Assembly: GCF_025147485.1 (NCBI RefSeq)
Contig: NZ_CP102263.1
Coordinates: 4,539,501-4,603,500, forward strand
Length of the DNA: 64,000 bases
Source of the DNA: Bacteroides uniformis
GTDB taxonomy: Bacteria; Bacteroidota; Bacteroidia; Bacteroidales; Bacteroidaceae
Reading direction: 5' to 3'
Part shown: piece by piece, positions 45,355 to 53,245 of the stretch
Position numbering within the stretch: position 1 is the stretch's first letter
Layout: every line of letters starts with the position of its first letter
Translations under genes and position numbers: made by a program
Notes under the pieces: generated by a model
What the model was told of the DNA's origin: nothing
Databases searched by the model: none
Seen by the model: the letters and a program-made list of their open reading frames with translations, nothing else

Positions 45355-45366
45355 AACCTTTCTCAC
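45355..45366 (-). promoter_or_regulatory. Antiterminator arm of the ilv attenuator
   Basis: GTGAGAAAGGTT spans the TGA of the leader peptide and pairs over 12 bases (one G-U) with the 5' arm of the terminator hairpin. A ribosome at the stop codon would cover it and allow termination. A ribosome stalled on the upstream Ile/Val codons would leave it free to form the antiterminator. Confidence 0.9.
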
Positions 45367-45437
45367 GCTCTTGATGCCACCACCACGACGCGAATAATAT
45401 GCAGGACTGCCAGGTTAATAGATGTATGTAAATTCAT
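45363..45437 (-). CDS. ilv operon leader peptide
   Basis: This 24-residue reading frame starts at ATG 45437 behind AGAAG and ends at TGA 45363-45365. Its codons include Ile, Leu, Leu, Val, Leu and then Ile-Ile-Arg-Val-Val-Val-Val before Ala-Ser-Arg-Ala. Nine of 24 residues are valine or isoleucine-type regulated amino acids in the second half alone or nearby, as in enterobacterial IlvL leaders, although the sequence is not homologous. It lies between a consensus promoter and the attenuator and would sense charged tRNA-Val, tRNA-Ile and possibly tRNA-Leu. Confidence 0.9.
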   Translation of the reverse strand: MNLHTSINLAVLHIIRVVVVASRA

Positions 45438-45471
45438 AACTTAATTCTTCTTTTTTGTTTCAAACGTGCTG

Positions 45472-45502
45472 CAAAGGTAAGGGCTTTTTTATAATCTCCA
45501 AA
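45472..45502 (-). promoter_or_regulatory. Promoter of the ilv operon
   Basis: Minus-strand TTTG at 45499-45502 and TACCTTTG at 45472-45479, exactly 19 bases apart, 35 bases before the leader-peptide ATG. Confidence 0.88.
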
Positions 45503-45693
45503 CAAATTGAAGAAAAAAATAAGATAAATATGAATAATCGTAAGAAAATATCGCCCTAAAATCCTATTTTATCACTTAACAGTTCTAAATAGAACCATTC
45601 AGACAGCCAATGTAAATGTATTGCCAATCATTGAAACCATTTAATAATCTGAAAATTACCAAAGGCTCTCTACATCCCGAAACAAATAATTCG

Positions 45694-45701
45694 TATCTTT
45701 G
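45694..45701 (+). promoter_or_regulatory. -7 promoter box for the SlyD-type gene
   Basis: TATCTTTG about 57 bases before the ATG. The rest of the 320-base gap between the ilv leader peptide and this gene is AT-rich and shows no other feature. Confidence 0.6.
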
Positions 45702-45757
45702 TCTCTTCAAATACTCAAAAAAACAGTATTTACTAATTAAATAAAGATAGAAAATTA

Positions 45758-46330
45758 ATGGAAACAGTAGAAAACAAGTACATCACCGTAGCATATAAGC
45801 TGTACTCAATCGAAAACGGAGAAAAAGATTTCGAAGAAGAAGCACCCGTAGAGCATCCTTTTCAGTTTATCTCAGGTCTGGGAATGACACTCGAACCCTT
45901 TGAAGCCCAGATAAAAGACTTGCAAATAGGCGATAAATTCGACTTTACCATTCCGGCATCAGAAGCTTATGGTGAATATGACGACGACCATGTTATTGAC
46001 CTCCCCAAAGAAATCTTCATGATAGAAGGAGAATTCGACAGCGATCGTGTAGTAGAAGGTGCCGTTATCCCCTTGATGACTTCTGAAGGTCAACGCATCA
46101 ACGGAAGTGTGGTAGAAGTGAAGGAAGATATCGTCGTAATGGATATGAACCATCCGCTCGCAGGTTGTGACTTGAACTTCACTGGAGAAGTAGTGGAAAG
46201 CCGCCTGGCTACAAACGAAGAACTTGCCGAAGTCGCCCGTATGATGGGTGGCGGTTGCGGCAGCTGCGGTTGTGGTGACTGTGGCGACGGATGCGGCGAC
46301 CATGAATGTGGAGGCGGATGCTGCCACTAG
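45758..46330 (+). CDS. slyD: FKBP-type peptidyl-prolyl isomerase, SlyD type with Cys/Gly/His metal tail
   Basis: This 190-residue protein has an N-terminal FKBP half (about 1-70) with an inserted IF domain (ASEAYGEYDDDHVIDLPKEIF, about 68-125). The C-terminal tail (about 165-190) is extremely rich in Gly and Cys, with CGSCGCGDCGDGCGDHEC then GGGCCH, which should bind nickel, zinc or copper. SlyD proteins fold proteins and deliver metal in E. coli. The tail here is Cys-rich rather than His-rich. It is a single gene. Confidence 0.9.
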   Translation: METVENKYITVAYKLYSIENGEKDFEEEAPVEHPFQFISGLGMTLEPFEAQIKDLQIGDKFDFTIPASEAYGEYDDDHVIDLPKEIFMIEGEFDSDRVVEGAVIPLMTSEGQRINGSVVEVKEDIVVMDMNHPLAGCDLNFTGEVVESRLATNEELAEVARMMGGGCGSCGCGDCGDGCGDHECGGGCCH

Positions 46331-46337
46331 AAGAATT

Positions 46338-46425
46338 AAAAATGAAGAATTAAAAATGAAAGAATCAAACTACGCAATATAAGTATGCTGCATGATAATT
46401 CTTTCATTTTTAATTCTTCATTTTT
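46338..46425. terminator. Long AT-rich inverted repeat, bidirectional terminator
   Basis: A perfect 28-base inverted repeat (arms 46338-46365 and 46398-46425, built of two copies of AATTAAAAATGAAG-like units) with a 32-base loop lies between the convergent SlyD and UPF0597 genes. Confidence 0.8.
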
Positions 46426-46429
46426 TTAA

Positions 46430-47710
46430 TTATTTACTTGTCATTATCTCCAATACCAATTTATCCGTTTCATTCATTCCTTTAGAACCGATTTTTGTCA
46501 GATTACGGATACTCTGATCCACATCCTCATCAATAATACCTTCTACGGAAGTTACACAACGGTTTTCCATGGCCATGATGGCTGAAAGTACTGCGGTTGA
46601 AACTCCGGTAGTCACTTTCAATGCACAACTAGGTTTGGCACCATCACAAATCATTCCGGTAAGATTGGCAATCATGTTCTGTACAGCATATGCCACCTGC
46701 TCATAAGTACCCCCCATTAGCCAAGTTATACCGCAACTGGAACCAGTGGCAGCAACCACACAACCGCATAAGGCGGATAACCGTCCCAAACTCTGCTTGA
46801 TATAGATTACTGTCAAATGGCTCAACATCAAGGCACGAATCAATTCTTCTTCTGATTTCCCGTTTTCTTCGGCATAAATCAAAACCGGCAACGTAGCGGA
46901 TATACCTTGATTACCGCTTCCTGAATTACTCATGACCGGAATCATGGCTCCTGCCATACGGGCATCGCAAGCACCGGAAGTATAAGAAAGAATATGGGAA
47001 AAAACACTGTCCCCCATAACCTTATGCTCGTAAGTACCACGAAGGATTTTTCCCAAGCCATGTCCGTAATCACCCTCAAAAGAGCTTTCTGCGGCAGCCT
47101 TATTCAGACGGGCCGTTTCGAGGATAAAACGAATTTCGTCCAACGGAGCCGTCAAAGCAAAATCATAGACTTTCCGCAAGCTTAAATCCAGCGCACCTTC
47201 CTCCTTTTCTGTGCTTGCAACAGCCTGCTTGTTCAACAGCACTTCCCCATTGCGTGCCATGTATACAAAGGAAGTGTGTCCACCTGCAATGATAGCAGTG
47301 GACTTTTCATCCCCGACCTCACAACAAACTTCAACATAAAGCTTCTCTTTAATGCCATCTTTCAGTGCTATATGGATGCGCTTTTCATCTATAAAACGTC
47401 TTCCTTCTTCCACGGCATCGGGATTACAATCCTTCAATACCTCCAGTTGATATTCCGATTTACCGATTAAGGCACCAAGCGCTACTGCAATAGGCAGCCC
47501 AATCATTCCTGTACCGGGAATTCCTACGCCCATCGCGTTCTTCAAGATATTGGCACTTAAAAGAACCGTTATCTTTTCCGGATGTCTGCCCAATACTTCC
47601 GCAGCTTTTGCCACACACAATGCCACAGCTATAGGTTCTGTGCAACCTATAGCAGGAACGACCTCGGATTTAACCAAATCAATAATCTGTTGTCTTTCCG
47701 TTTTTGTCAT
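46430..47710 (-). CDS. L-cysteine desulfidase/serine dehydratase-like protein (UPF0597, CyuA type)
   Basis: This 426-residue protein is related to the iron-sulfur L-serine dehydratase alpha chain. Conserved cysteines are in IGCTEPIAVAL (near 23), TSGACDARMAGAMIPVMSNSGSGNQGI (near 260), CGCVVAATGSSCGITWLMGG (near 310) and GMICDGAKPSCALKV (near 355). The family includes CyuA, which breaks down cysteine to sulfide, ammonia and pyruvate; in Bacteroides this would be a hydrogen-sulfide source. Substrate (Cys versus Ser) is inferred. A TACCTTTG box lies at 47733-47740. Confidence 0.85.
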   Translation of the reverse strand: MTKTERQQIIDLVKSEVVPAIGCTEPIAVALCVAKAAEVLGRHPEKITVLLSANILKNAMGVGIPGTGMIGLPIAVALGALIGKSEYQLEVLKDCNPDAVEEGRRFIDEKRIHIALKDGIKEKLYVEVCCEVGDEKSTAIIAGGHTSFVYMARNGEVLLNKQAVASTEKEEGALDLSLRKVYDFALTAPLDEIRFILETARLNKAAAESSFEGDYGHGLGKILRGTYEHKVMGDSVFSHILSYTSGACDARMAGAMIPVMSNSGSGNQGISATLPVLIYAEENGKSEEELIRALMLSHLTVIYIKQSLGRLSALCGCVVAATGSSCGITWLMGGTYEQVAYAVQNMIANLTGMICDGAKPSCALKVTTGVSTAVLSAIMAMENRCVTSVEGIIDEDVDQSIRNLTKIGSKGMNETDKLVLEIMTSK

Positions 47711-47732
47711 ATTTATTCAATTTAGATGCAGA

Positions 47733-47740
47733 CAAAGGTA
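47733..47740 (-). promoter_or_regulatory. -7 promoter box for the UPF0597 gene
   Basis: TACCTTTG on the minus strand, 23 bases before the ATG. No convincing -33 element. Confidence 0.55.
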
Positions 47741-47783
47741 ATGTATTTTATTCTATAATAGAAGGAATAGAAGGAATAAAATA

Positions 47784-47819
47784 AATCCCACTATTAAGAC
47801 ATTGCTTAATAGTGGGATT
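47784..47819 (-). terminator. Terminator of the lipoprotein gene
   Basis: Perfect 15-base stem AATCCCACTATTAAG/CTTAATAGTGGGATT with a 6-base loop, followed on the minus strand by TTATTTTATT. Confidence 0.88.
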
Positions 47820-47856
47820 CCCTATCTTAAGTTGTTATCTTCCTGTCTAAATTAGA

Positions 47857-48609
47857 TTACTTTTTCAAATTCAAACCCAATTCAAACTTTGTAGTTTTTG
47901 ACATTGCAGTCGGAAGGTCTCCCAATATAGCTTTTATCATAGGACCAAAACTACCTAATGCATCCGGATCATCAGGAATCAATTCTGCAATTGCCGGTCC
48001 CATAGCAGCAATAGTAGTCATAAGTTCTTTATCAATAAAGATTTTCACTTCTTCATTATTATTAGACAACGCATAATTCACAGGGATTCCATTCTTCACA
48101 AGTTCCAACAATTGAGATATAACAGTAGTTATATCAGCTTTAGTATTAGCATCGGCTATTATTTTTTCCAGATTCAGGAAAAGCAACATTTTACCATTCC
48201 CCTGCAATTTAAAGGTTGCATAATCTGCCGGTGAAGTCTCCCATACCGGAGTTATTGGCTTCTCACCTGAAAGATCTATCCCTGCAGAAGAATAAGTGGC
48301 CACTATATTACCGTCAGCACTCAAAGTAACATCCTGCAATACCTGCGGCAATATCACAGACCCCATCTGTATAGCTAACGACGGAATAGCACTTACCGGC
48401 AAAAATAATAGATATGTGTCCTCAGGTGCCTCCCATGTCATAAAAACACTACCTCCGATCACCGAATTATTTTCATCCAATTCAACAGCCGGAACTTTCC
48501 AAGTACCAATAACCGGGTCTTTAATCTTATCATCGTCGTCATCACTACAAGCAGTGAACAAACTCATAGAGCAAATCAACGCAAATAAAAAAAACAAATT
48601 CTTTTTCAT
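47857..48609 (-). CDS. Lipoprotein with DUF4925-like features
   Basis: This 250-residue protein starts at MKKNLFFLFALIC with lipobox LFTAC, followed by DDDDD acidic residues. The latter often marks surface-exposed Bacteroides lipoproteins. IKDPVIGTWKVPAVELDENN begins a lipocalin-like or DUF4925-type fold; I recall that family from Bacteroides but cannot check it. It is a single gene without an operon partner. The 519-base region upstream (48610-49128) shows only a TTCCTTTG near-consensus box at 48682-48689. Confidence 0.75.
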   Translation of the reverse strand: MKKNLFFLFALICSMSLFTACSDDDDDKIKDPVIGTWKVPAVELDENNSVIGGSVFMTWEAPEDTYLLFLPVSAIPSLAIQMGSVILPQVLQDVTLSADGNIVATYSSAGIDLSGEKPITPVWETSPADYATFKLQGNGKMLLFLNLEKIIADANTKADITTVISQLLELVKNGIPVNYALSNNNEEVKIFIDKELMTTIAAMGPAIAELIPDDPDALGSFGPMIKAILGDLPTAMSKTTKFELGLNLKK

Positions 48610-48689
48610 ACTTAAAAAAACATATTTAGTTAATAAAAAAATCTCCCAAGAGATAATTGTCTCCATTTTAAAGAGAAAATGCAAAGGAA

Positions 48690-49128
48690 CACTTTTTAGA
48701 AATACTGAGCAAGGTCTTTTCTAAAAAAAGGATGTTCCATTTTTAAGATATCCCTTATTAATCCAAGTAGAAGGATTCCACAAAAAACAATTGTTCGCTT
48801 CTTATCAATCATAAGTTGATCTTATATCAATGTAGAGTTTTCAAGTATTGACACTGAAGGTACCAATACATTGAACTGCATTAGGACCGATATACAAATG
48901 ATATTCAACAACTTAACACAGCTCATCTTTAATATGATTAGTACCGAACCGCTTCTTTTGCCTCTCTACACTGCAAAATAGCCACCACAAGGAACCTATT
49001 GTTTGCAAAAAAATACATTCTATTCAAACGAATCCCAAAAAAAGTTGTTATCTTTATAAAGTCAAAAGCATTTCCTATAAAGCGTATTGGCACATTAACC
49101 TCATATATAAACCTTTAAAGCATTTGAT
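48690..49128. other. Gene-poor intergenic region upstream of aroC
   Basis: About 440 bases lack a plausible gene on either strand. The only signal is TATCTTTA at 49049-49056, a near match to the -7 box, 72 bases before aroC. AT-rich; no clear hairpin or repeat seen. Confidence 0.6.
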
Positions 49129-50205
49129 ATGTTCAACTCATTTGGAAATATTCTCCGTCTTACCAGTTTTGGGGAATCACACGGTAAGGGTGTGGGAGGA
49201 GTGATAGACGGATTCCCTGCAGGAATAGTCATTGATATGGATTTCGTCCAGGCAGAGCTCGACCGACGCCGCCCCGGACAGTCACGTATCACTACTGCCC
49301 GGAAAGAAGGTGATAAAGTGGAGTTTCTCTCCGGCATCTTCGAAGGAAAATCCACGGGCTGCCCCATAGGATTCATTGTATGGAACCAAAACCAGCATTC
49401 TGACGATTACAATAACCTGAAAGAGGTCTACCGCCCGTCACATGCCGACTATACTTATAAGGTAAAATACGGCATCCGAGACCATCGCGGAGGCGGACGT
49501 TCATCGGCCCGTGAAACAATCTCGCGTGTAGTGGCGGGCGCCTTGGCCAAATTGGCACTAAAGCAGTTGGGTATACACATCACGGCATACACTTCACAAG
49601 TAGGCTCTATCCGCCTTGAAGAGAACTATACCGCATACGACCTCGACCTGATAGAGACCAATCCGGTCCGCTGCCCCGACCCGGCGAAGGCGAAAGAAAT
49701 GGAAGAACTCATCTTCAAGATAAAGGGAGAAGGAGATACTATCGGAGGAGTGGTGACCTGTGTCATCAAAGGATGCCCCATCGGACTGGGACAACCCGTA
49801 TTCGGCAAGCTCCATGCGGCACTCGGAGCAGCCATGCTCAGCATCAATGCAGCAAAAGCATTCGAGTATGGAGACGGTTTCAAGGGATTAAAGCAAAAAG
49901 GCTCAGAGCAGAATGACGTGTTCTACAACAACAACGGACGTATCGAGACCCGCACCAATCATTCGGGCGGTATACAAGGTGGAATCAGCAACGGACAAGA
50001 CATCTATTTCCGTGTAGCCTTCAAACCCGTGGCAACCGTACTGATGGAGCAACACACCGTGAACATTGACGGTGTAGACACCACCCTGAAAGCCCGCGGA
50101 CGCCATGATCCGTGCGTATTGCCACGCGCAGTACCCATCGTGGAAGCAATGACAGCAATGACATTGCTGGATTATTACCTGATTGACAGAACAACTCAGC
50201 TATAA
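49129..50205 (+). CDS. aroC: Chorismate synthase
   Basis: This 358-residue FMN-dependent enzyme makes chorismate, the branch point to aromatic amino acids. [18 protein letters not shown] near the start, [32 protein letters not shown], and the terminal ADDP-type [17 protein letters not shown] are family blocks. It is followed after nine bases by an M20 dipeptidase, then anmK and a NUDIX gene in one direction. Confidence 0.97.
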   Translation: MFNSFGNILRLTSFGESHGKGVGGVIDGFPAGIVIDMDFVQAELDRRRPGQSRITTARKEGDKVEFLSGIFEGKSTGCPIGFIVWNQNQHSDDYNNLKEVYRPSHADYTYKVKYGIRDHRGGGRSSARETISRVVAGALAKLALKQLGIHITAYTSQVGSIRLEENYTAYDLDLIETNPVRCPDPAKAKEMEELIFKIKGEGDTIGGVVTCVIKGCPIGLGQPVFGKLHAALGAAMLSINAAKAFEYGDGFKGLKQKGSEQNDVFYNNNGRIETRTNHSGGIQGGISNGQDIYFRVAFKPVATVLMEQHTVNIDGVDTTLKARGRHDPCVLPRAVPIVEAMTAMTLLDYYLIDRTTQL

Positions 50206-50214
50206 TATTCACCT

Positions 50215-51570
50215 ATGGAAATAAAGAAATATATTACAGAGAACGAGTCTAAAATGCTGGAAGACTTGTTCAGCCTCATCCGTATTCCAAGCATCAGTGC
50301 CAAACCCGAGTATCACGACGATATGCTTGCCTGCGCCAAACGCTGGGCACAACTGTTGCTCGAAGCCGGAGCAGACGAAGCTCTGGTAATGCCTTCAAAA
50401 GGAAATCCAATTGTTTTTGGACAGAAAATCGTAGACCCGGACGCCAAGACCGTATTGGTATATGCCCACTACGACGTGATGCCGGCCGAGCCTCTCGAAC
50501 TTTGGAAAAGCGAACCCTTTGAGCCTGAAATACGCGACGGACATATCTGGGCACGTGGTGCTGATGATGACAAAGGGCAGTCTTTCATACAAGTGAAAGC
50601 ATTTGAATACCTCGTCAGAAACGGACTGCTGCAAACCAACGTGAAATTCATCTTTGAAGGAGAAGAAGAAATCGGCTCGCCCAGTCTGGAAAGCTTCTGC
50701 CAAGAGCACAAAGAACTGCTAAAAGCAGATGTCATACTGGTTTCGGACACCAGCATGCTTGGCGCCGACCTGCCTTCACTGACCACTGGATTGCGCGGAC
50801 TTGCCTATTGGGAAATAGAAGTGACCGGCCCTAATCGCGACCTGCACAGCGGACACTTCGGCGGTGCCGTCGCCAATCCCATCAACGTGCTTTGCCAGAT
50901 TATCAGCAAAGTAACGGATGCGGAGGAACGTATCACCGTACCGAGTTTCTATGACGATGTGGAAGAAGTTCCCCAAGCTGAGCGCGACATGATAGCCCGC
51001 ATTCCTTTCGACGAAGAGAAATACAAAAAGGCTATCAATGTAAAAGCGCTTTTCGGAGAGAAAGGTTACAGTACGCTGGAACGTAACAGTTGCCGTCCAT
51101 CTTTCGACGTATGCGGCATCTGGGGCGGATATACGGGTGAAGGGTCCAAGACCGTGCTCCCATCCAAGGCATACGCCAAGGTATCCTGCCGGTTAGTTCC
51201 CCACCAGGACCACCATAAAATATCCAAACTGTTTGCTGACTATATCTTAGACATAGCACCGGATTCGGTGCAGGTAAAAGTCACTCCGATGCACGGCGGA
51301 CAAGGATATGTATGCCCCATCAGCCTGCCCGCCTATCAAGCCGCCGAAAAAGGTTTTGAAAAAGCATTCGGAAAGAAACCGCTGGCAGTGCGTCGAGGTG
51401 GAAGTATCCCCATCATTTCCACCTTCGAGCAAGTGCTGGGTATCAAAACCGTATTGATGGGCTTCGGGCTCGAATCCAACGCCATCCACTCACCTAATGA
51501 GAATATACCATTGGACATCTTCCGTAAAGGAATAGAAGCCGTTGTCGAATTCTACCTCAATTATAAATAA
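50215..51570 (+). CDS. M20-family dipeptidase
   Basis: This 451-residue zinc peptidase has the metal ligands in VYAHYDVMPA (His), RGADDDKGQ (Asp), FEGEEEIGSPS (catalytic Glu pair) and DTSMLG. The dimerisation domain follows (about 190-330) with DLHSGHFGGAVANP. It cleaves dipeptides or related amides in the cytoplasm; there is no signal peptide. It follows aroC by nine bases and precedes anmK by 15. Confidence 0.92.
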   Translation: MEIKKYITENESKMLEDLFSLIRIPSISAKPEYHDDMLACAKRWAQLLLEAGADEALVMPSKGNPIVFGQKIVDPDAKTVLVYAHYDVMPAEPLELWKSEPFEPEIRDGHIWARGADDDKGQSFIQVKAFEYLVRNGLLQTNVKFIFEGEEEIGSPSLESFCQEHKELLKADVILVSDTSMLGADLPSLTTGLRGLAYWEIEVTGPNRDLHSGHFGGAVANPINVLCQIISKVTDAEERITVPSFYDDVEEVPQAERDMIARIPFDEEKYKKAINVKALFGEKGYSTLERNSCRPSFDVCGIWGGYTGEGSKTVLPSKAYAKVSCRLVPHQDHHKISKLFADYILDIAPDSVQVKVTPMHGGQGYVCPISLPAYQAAEKGFEKAFGKKPLAVRRGGSIPIISTFEQVLGIKTVLMGFGLESNAIHSPNENIPLDIFRKGIEAVVEFYLNYK

Positions 51571-51585
51571 AACAAGAAAATCAGG

Positions 51586-52665
51586 ATGAAAGACTTCCAA
51601 ATTCAAGCCATCGGCCTGATGTCCGGCACCTCTCTTGACGGACTGGACGTATGTTGTTGCACTTTCCGACGACAAGCTAGAAAATGGTCTTTCCACATAG
51701 ACTGTGCGAAAGGCTATAGCTACCCCGACGCCATGAAGCAGATATTGGGTACCGGTGCACAGACAATGAGTGCTTTGGAGTTCATCACTTTCCACAGCTC
51801 CTATGGAAAGTTTCTCGGTGAACGTGTCAACGAGTTCATGCAAGAATTTGGAGTCCACCCCGATATTATCGCCTCCCACGGGCATACTATCTTCCATGAG
51901 CCTCAAAAGAGAATCATGTACCAAATAGGTGATGGAGCCGCCATTGCCGCTGAAACCCATATACCTACCGTTTCGGATTTCCGGCGGCTGGACATCATGC
52001 TAGGTGGGCAGGGCGCTCCACTCGTACCTATTGGCGACCGGTTGCTTTTTGCTGACTACGACTTCTGTTTGAATATCGGCGGCTTCTCCAACATCTCATT
52101 CGAGCAGGACGGGCGGCGCATCGCTTTTGACATCAGTCCGGTGAATTACGTCATCAACCATTACTGCCGGCAAATAGGATTGGAATTTGACCGTGACGGC
52201 GAGATAGCACGGCAAGGCAACATTTGCCAAGAACTGCTGGACGAACTGAACGGAATGGATTTCTACCATCAGTCCGGACCGAAATCATTGGGACGGGAGT
52301 GGGTGGAAACGCTGGTATATCCCATGCTCGAGCGTTATGGCTTGAGTATGGAAAATATGCTACGTACCTTTTACGAGCATGCCGCCTGGCAAATATCACG
52401 CATCATCACCGCCCACCCCTTGCCCGATGGCAATGGAAAGCTGCTGATTACCGGTGGAGGTGCATTCAACAAGTTCCTCATAGAACGTATCGACGCCTTG
52501 TGTCCGTGTGAGATCGTGATTCCCAGCCGGCAAATCATAGAGTACAAGGAAGCCCTAATCTTTGCTTTCCTGGGTGCCCTCTATATGGCGGACACACCCG
52601 GATGCCTCGCCTCGGTAACGGGAGCCACGGCAGATAATATCGGAGGGATGCTGTTTAAAATATAG
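51586..52665 (+). CDS. anmK: Anhydro-N-acetylmuramic acid kinase
   Basis: This 359-residue kinase recycles cell-wall anhydroMurNAc to MurNAc-6-phosphate. The ATP-binding GLMSGTSLDGLDVC, SHGHTIFHEP, DFRRLDIMLGGQGAPLVPIGD and ITGGGAFNKFL are diagnostic. It lies 15 bases after the dipeptidase gene; a link with peptide recycling from the cell wall is plausible. Confidence 0.95.
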   Translation: MKDFQIQAIGLMSGTSLDGLDVCCCTFRRQARKWSFHIDCAKGYSYPDAMKQILGTGAQTMSALEFITFHSSYGKFLGERVNEFMQEFGVHPDIIASHGHTIFHEPQKRIMYQIGDGAAIAAETHIPTVSDFRRLDIMLGGQGAPLVPIGDRLLFADYDFCLNIGGFSNISFEQDGRRIAFDISPVNYVINHYCRQIGLEFDRDGEIARQGNICQELLDELNGMDFYHQSGPKSLGREWVETLVYPMLERYGLSMENMLRTFYEHAAWQISRIITAHPLPDGNGKLLITGGGAFNKFLIERIDALCPCEIVIPSRQIIEYKEALIFAFLGALYMADTPGCLASVTGATADNIGGMLFKI

Positions 52666-52679
52666 TCAATTCTACCATT

Positions 52680-53234
52680 ATGGAAAAATCAAAAGACACC
52701 TGGACCGTCTTATCCAGCGAATACCTTCATCGGGCCCCGTGGCTCACTGTGCGTAAGGACCATGTAGTGCTACCCAACGGCAACCATATCCCCTCCTATT
52801 ATATATTGGAATATCCCAACTGGGTGAATACCATTGCCATCACCCGTGATGGACAATTTGTCTTTATCCGCCAATACCGGCATGGCATACAAGAAACGTC
52901 CTATGAGCTCTGTGCAGGGGTATGCGAAGAAGAGGACGGCTCTCCGATGGTTTCCGCACAACGGGAACTTTTGGAAGAAACCGGCTATGGAAACGGAGTA
53001 TGGAAAGAGTTCATGCAAATCTCTCCCAATCCAAGTACCCACACCAACATTACCTACTGTTTCCTGGCTACGGACGTGGAGAAAATCTCCGAGCAACAGT
53101 TGGAAGATACGGAAAACCTGACCGTACACCTGCTTTCCTTGCAAGAGGTCAAGGAATTGCTGCAGCAAGGAAGCATCCGCCAGGCGCTGATGGCTGCTCC
53201 CCTCTGGAAATACATGGCGGAGAGAATTATTTAA
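52680..53234 (+). CDS. NUDIX hydrolase (ADP-sugar pyrophosphatase-like)
   Basis: This 184-residue protein has the NUDIX box helix with REL-x-EETGY intact, preceded by a slightly longer loop than the consensus (GVCEEEDGSPMVSAQ). The upstream FIRQYRHGIQETSYELCAG is typical of ADP-ribose/ADP-sugar pyrophosphatases. It would clear nucleoside-diphosphate derivatives. It follows anmK by 14 bases and converges on topB with an 11-base gap. Confidence 0.88.
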   Translation: MEKSKDTWTVLSSEYLHRAPWLTVRKDHVVLPNGNHIPSYYILEYPNWVNTIAITRDGQFVFIRQYRHGIQETSYELCAGVCEEEDGSPMVSAQRELLEETGYGNGVWKEFMQISPNPSTHTNITYCFLATDVEKISEQQLEDTENLTVHLLSLQEVKELLQQGSIRQALMAAPLWKYMAERII

Positions 53235-53245
53235 TGTGATTACCC

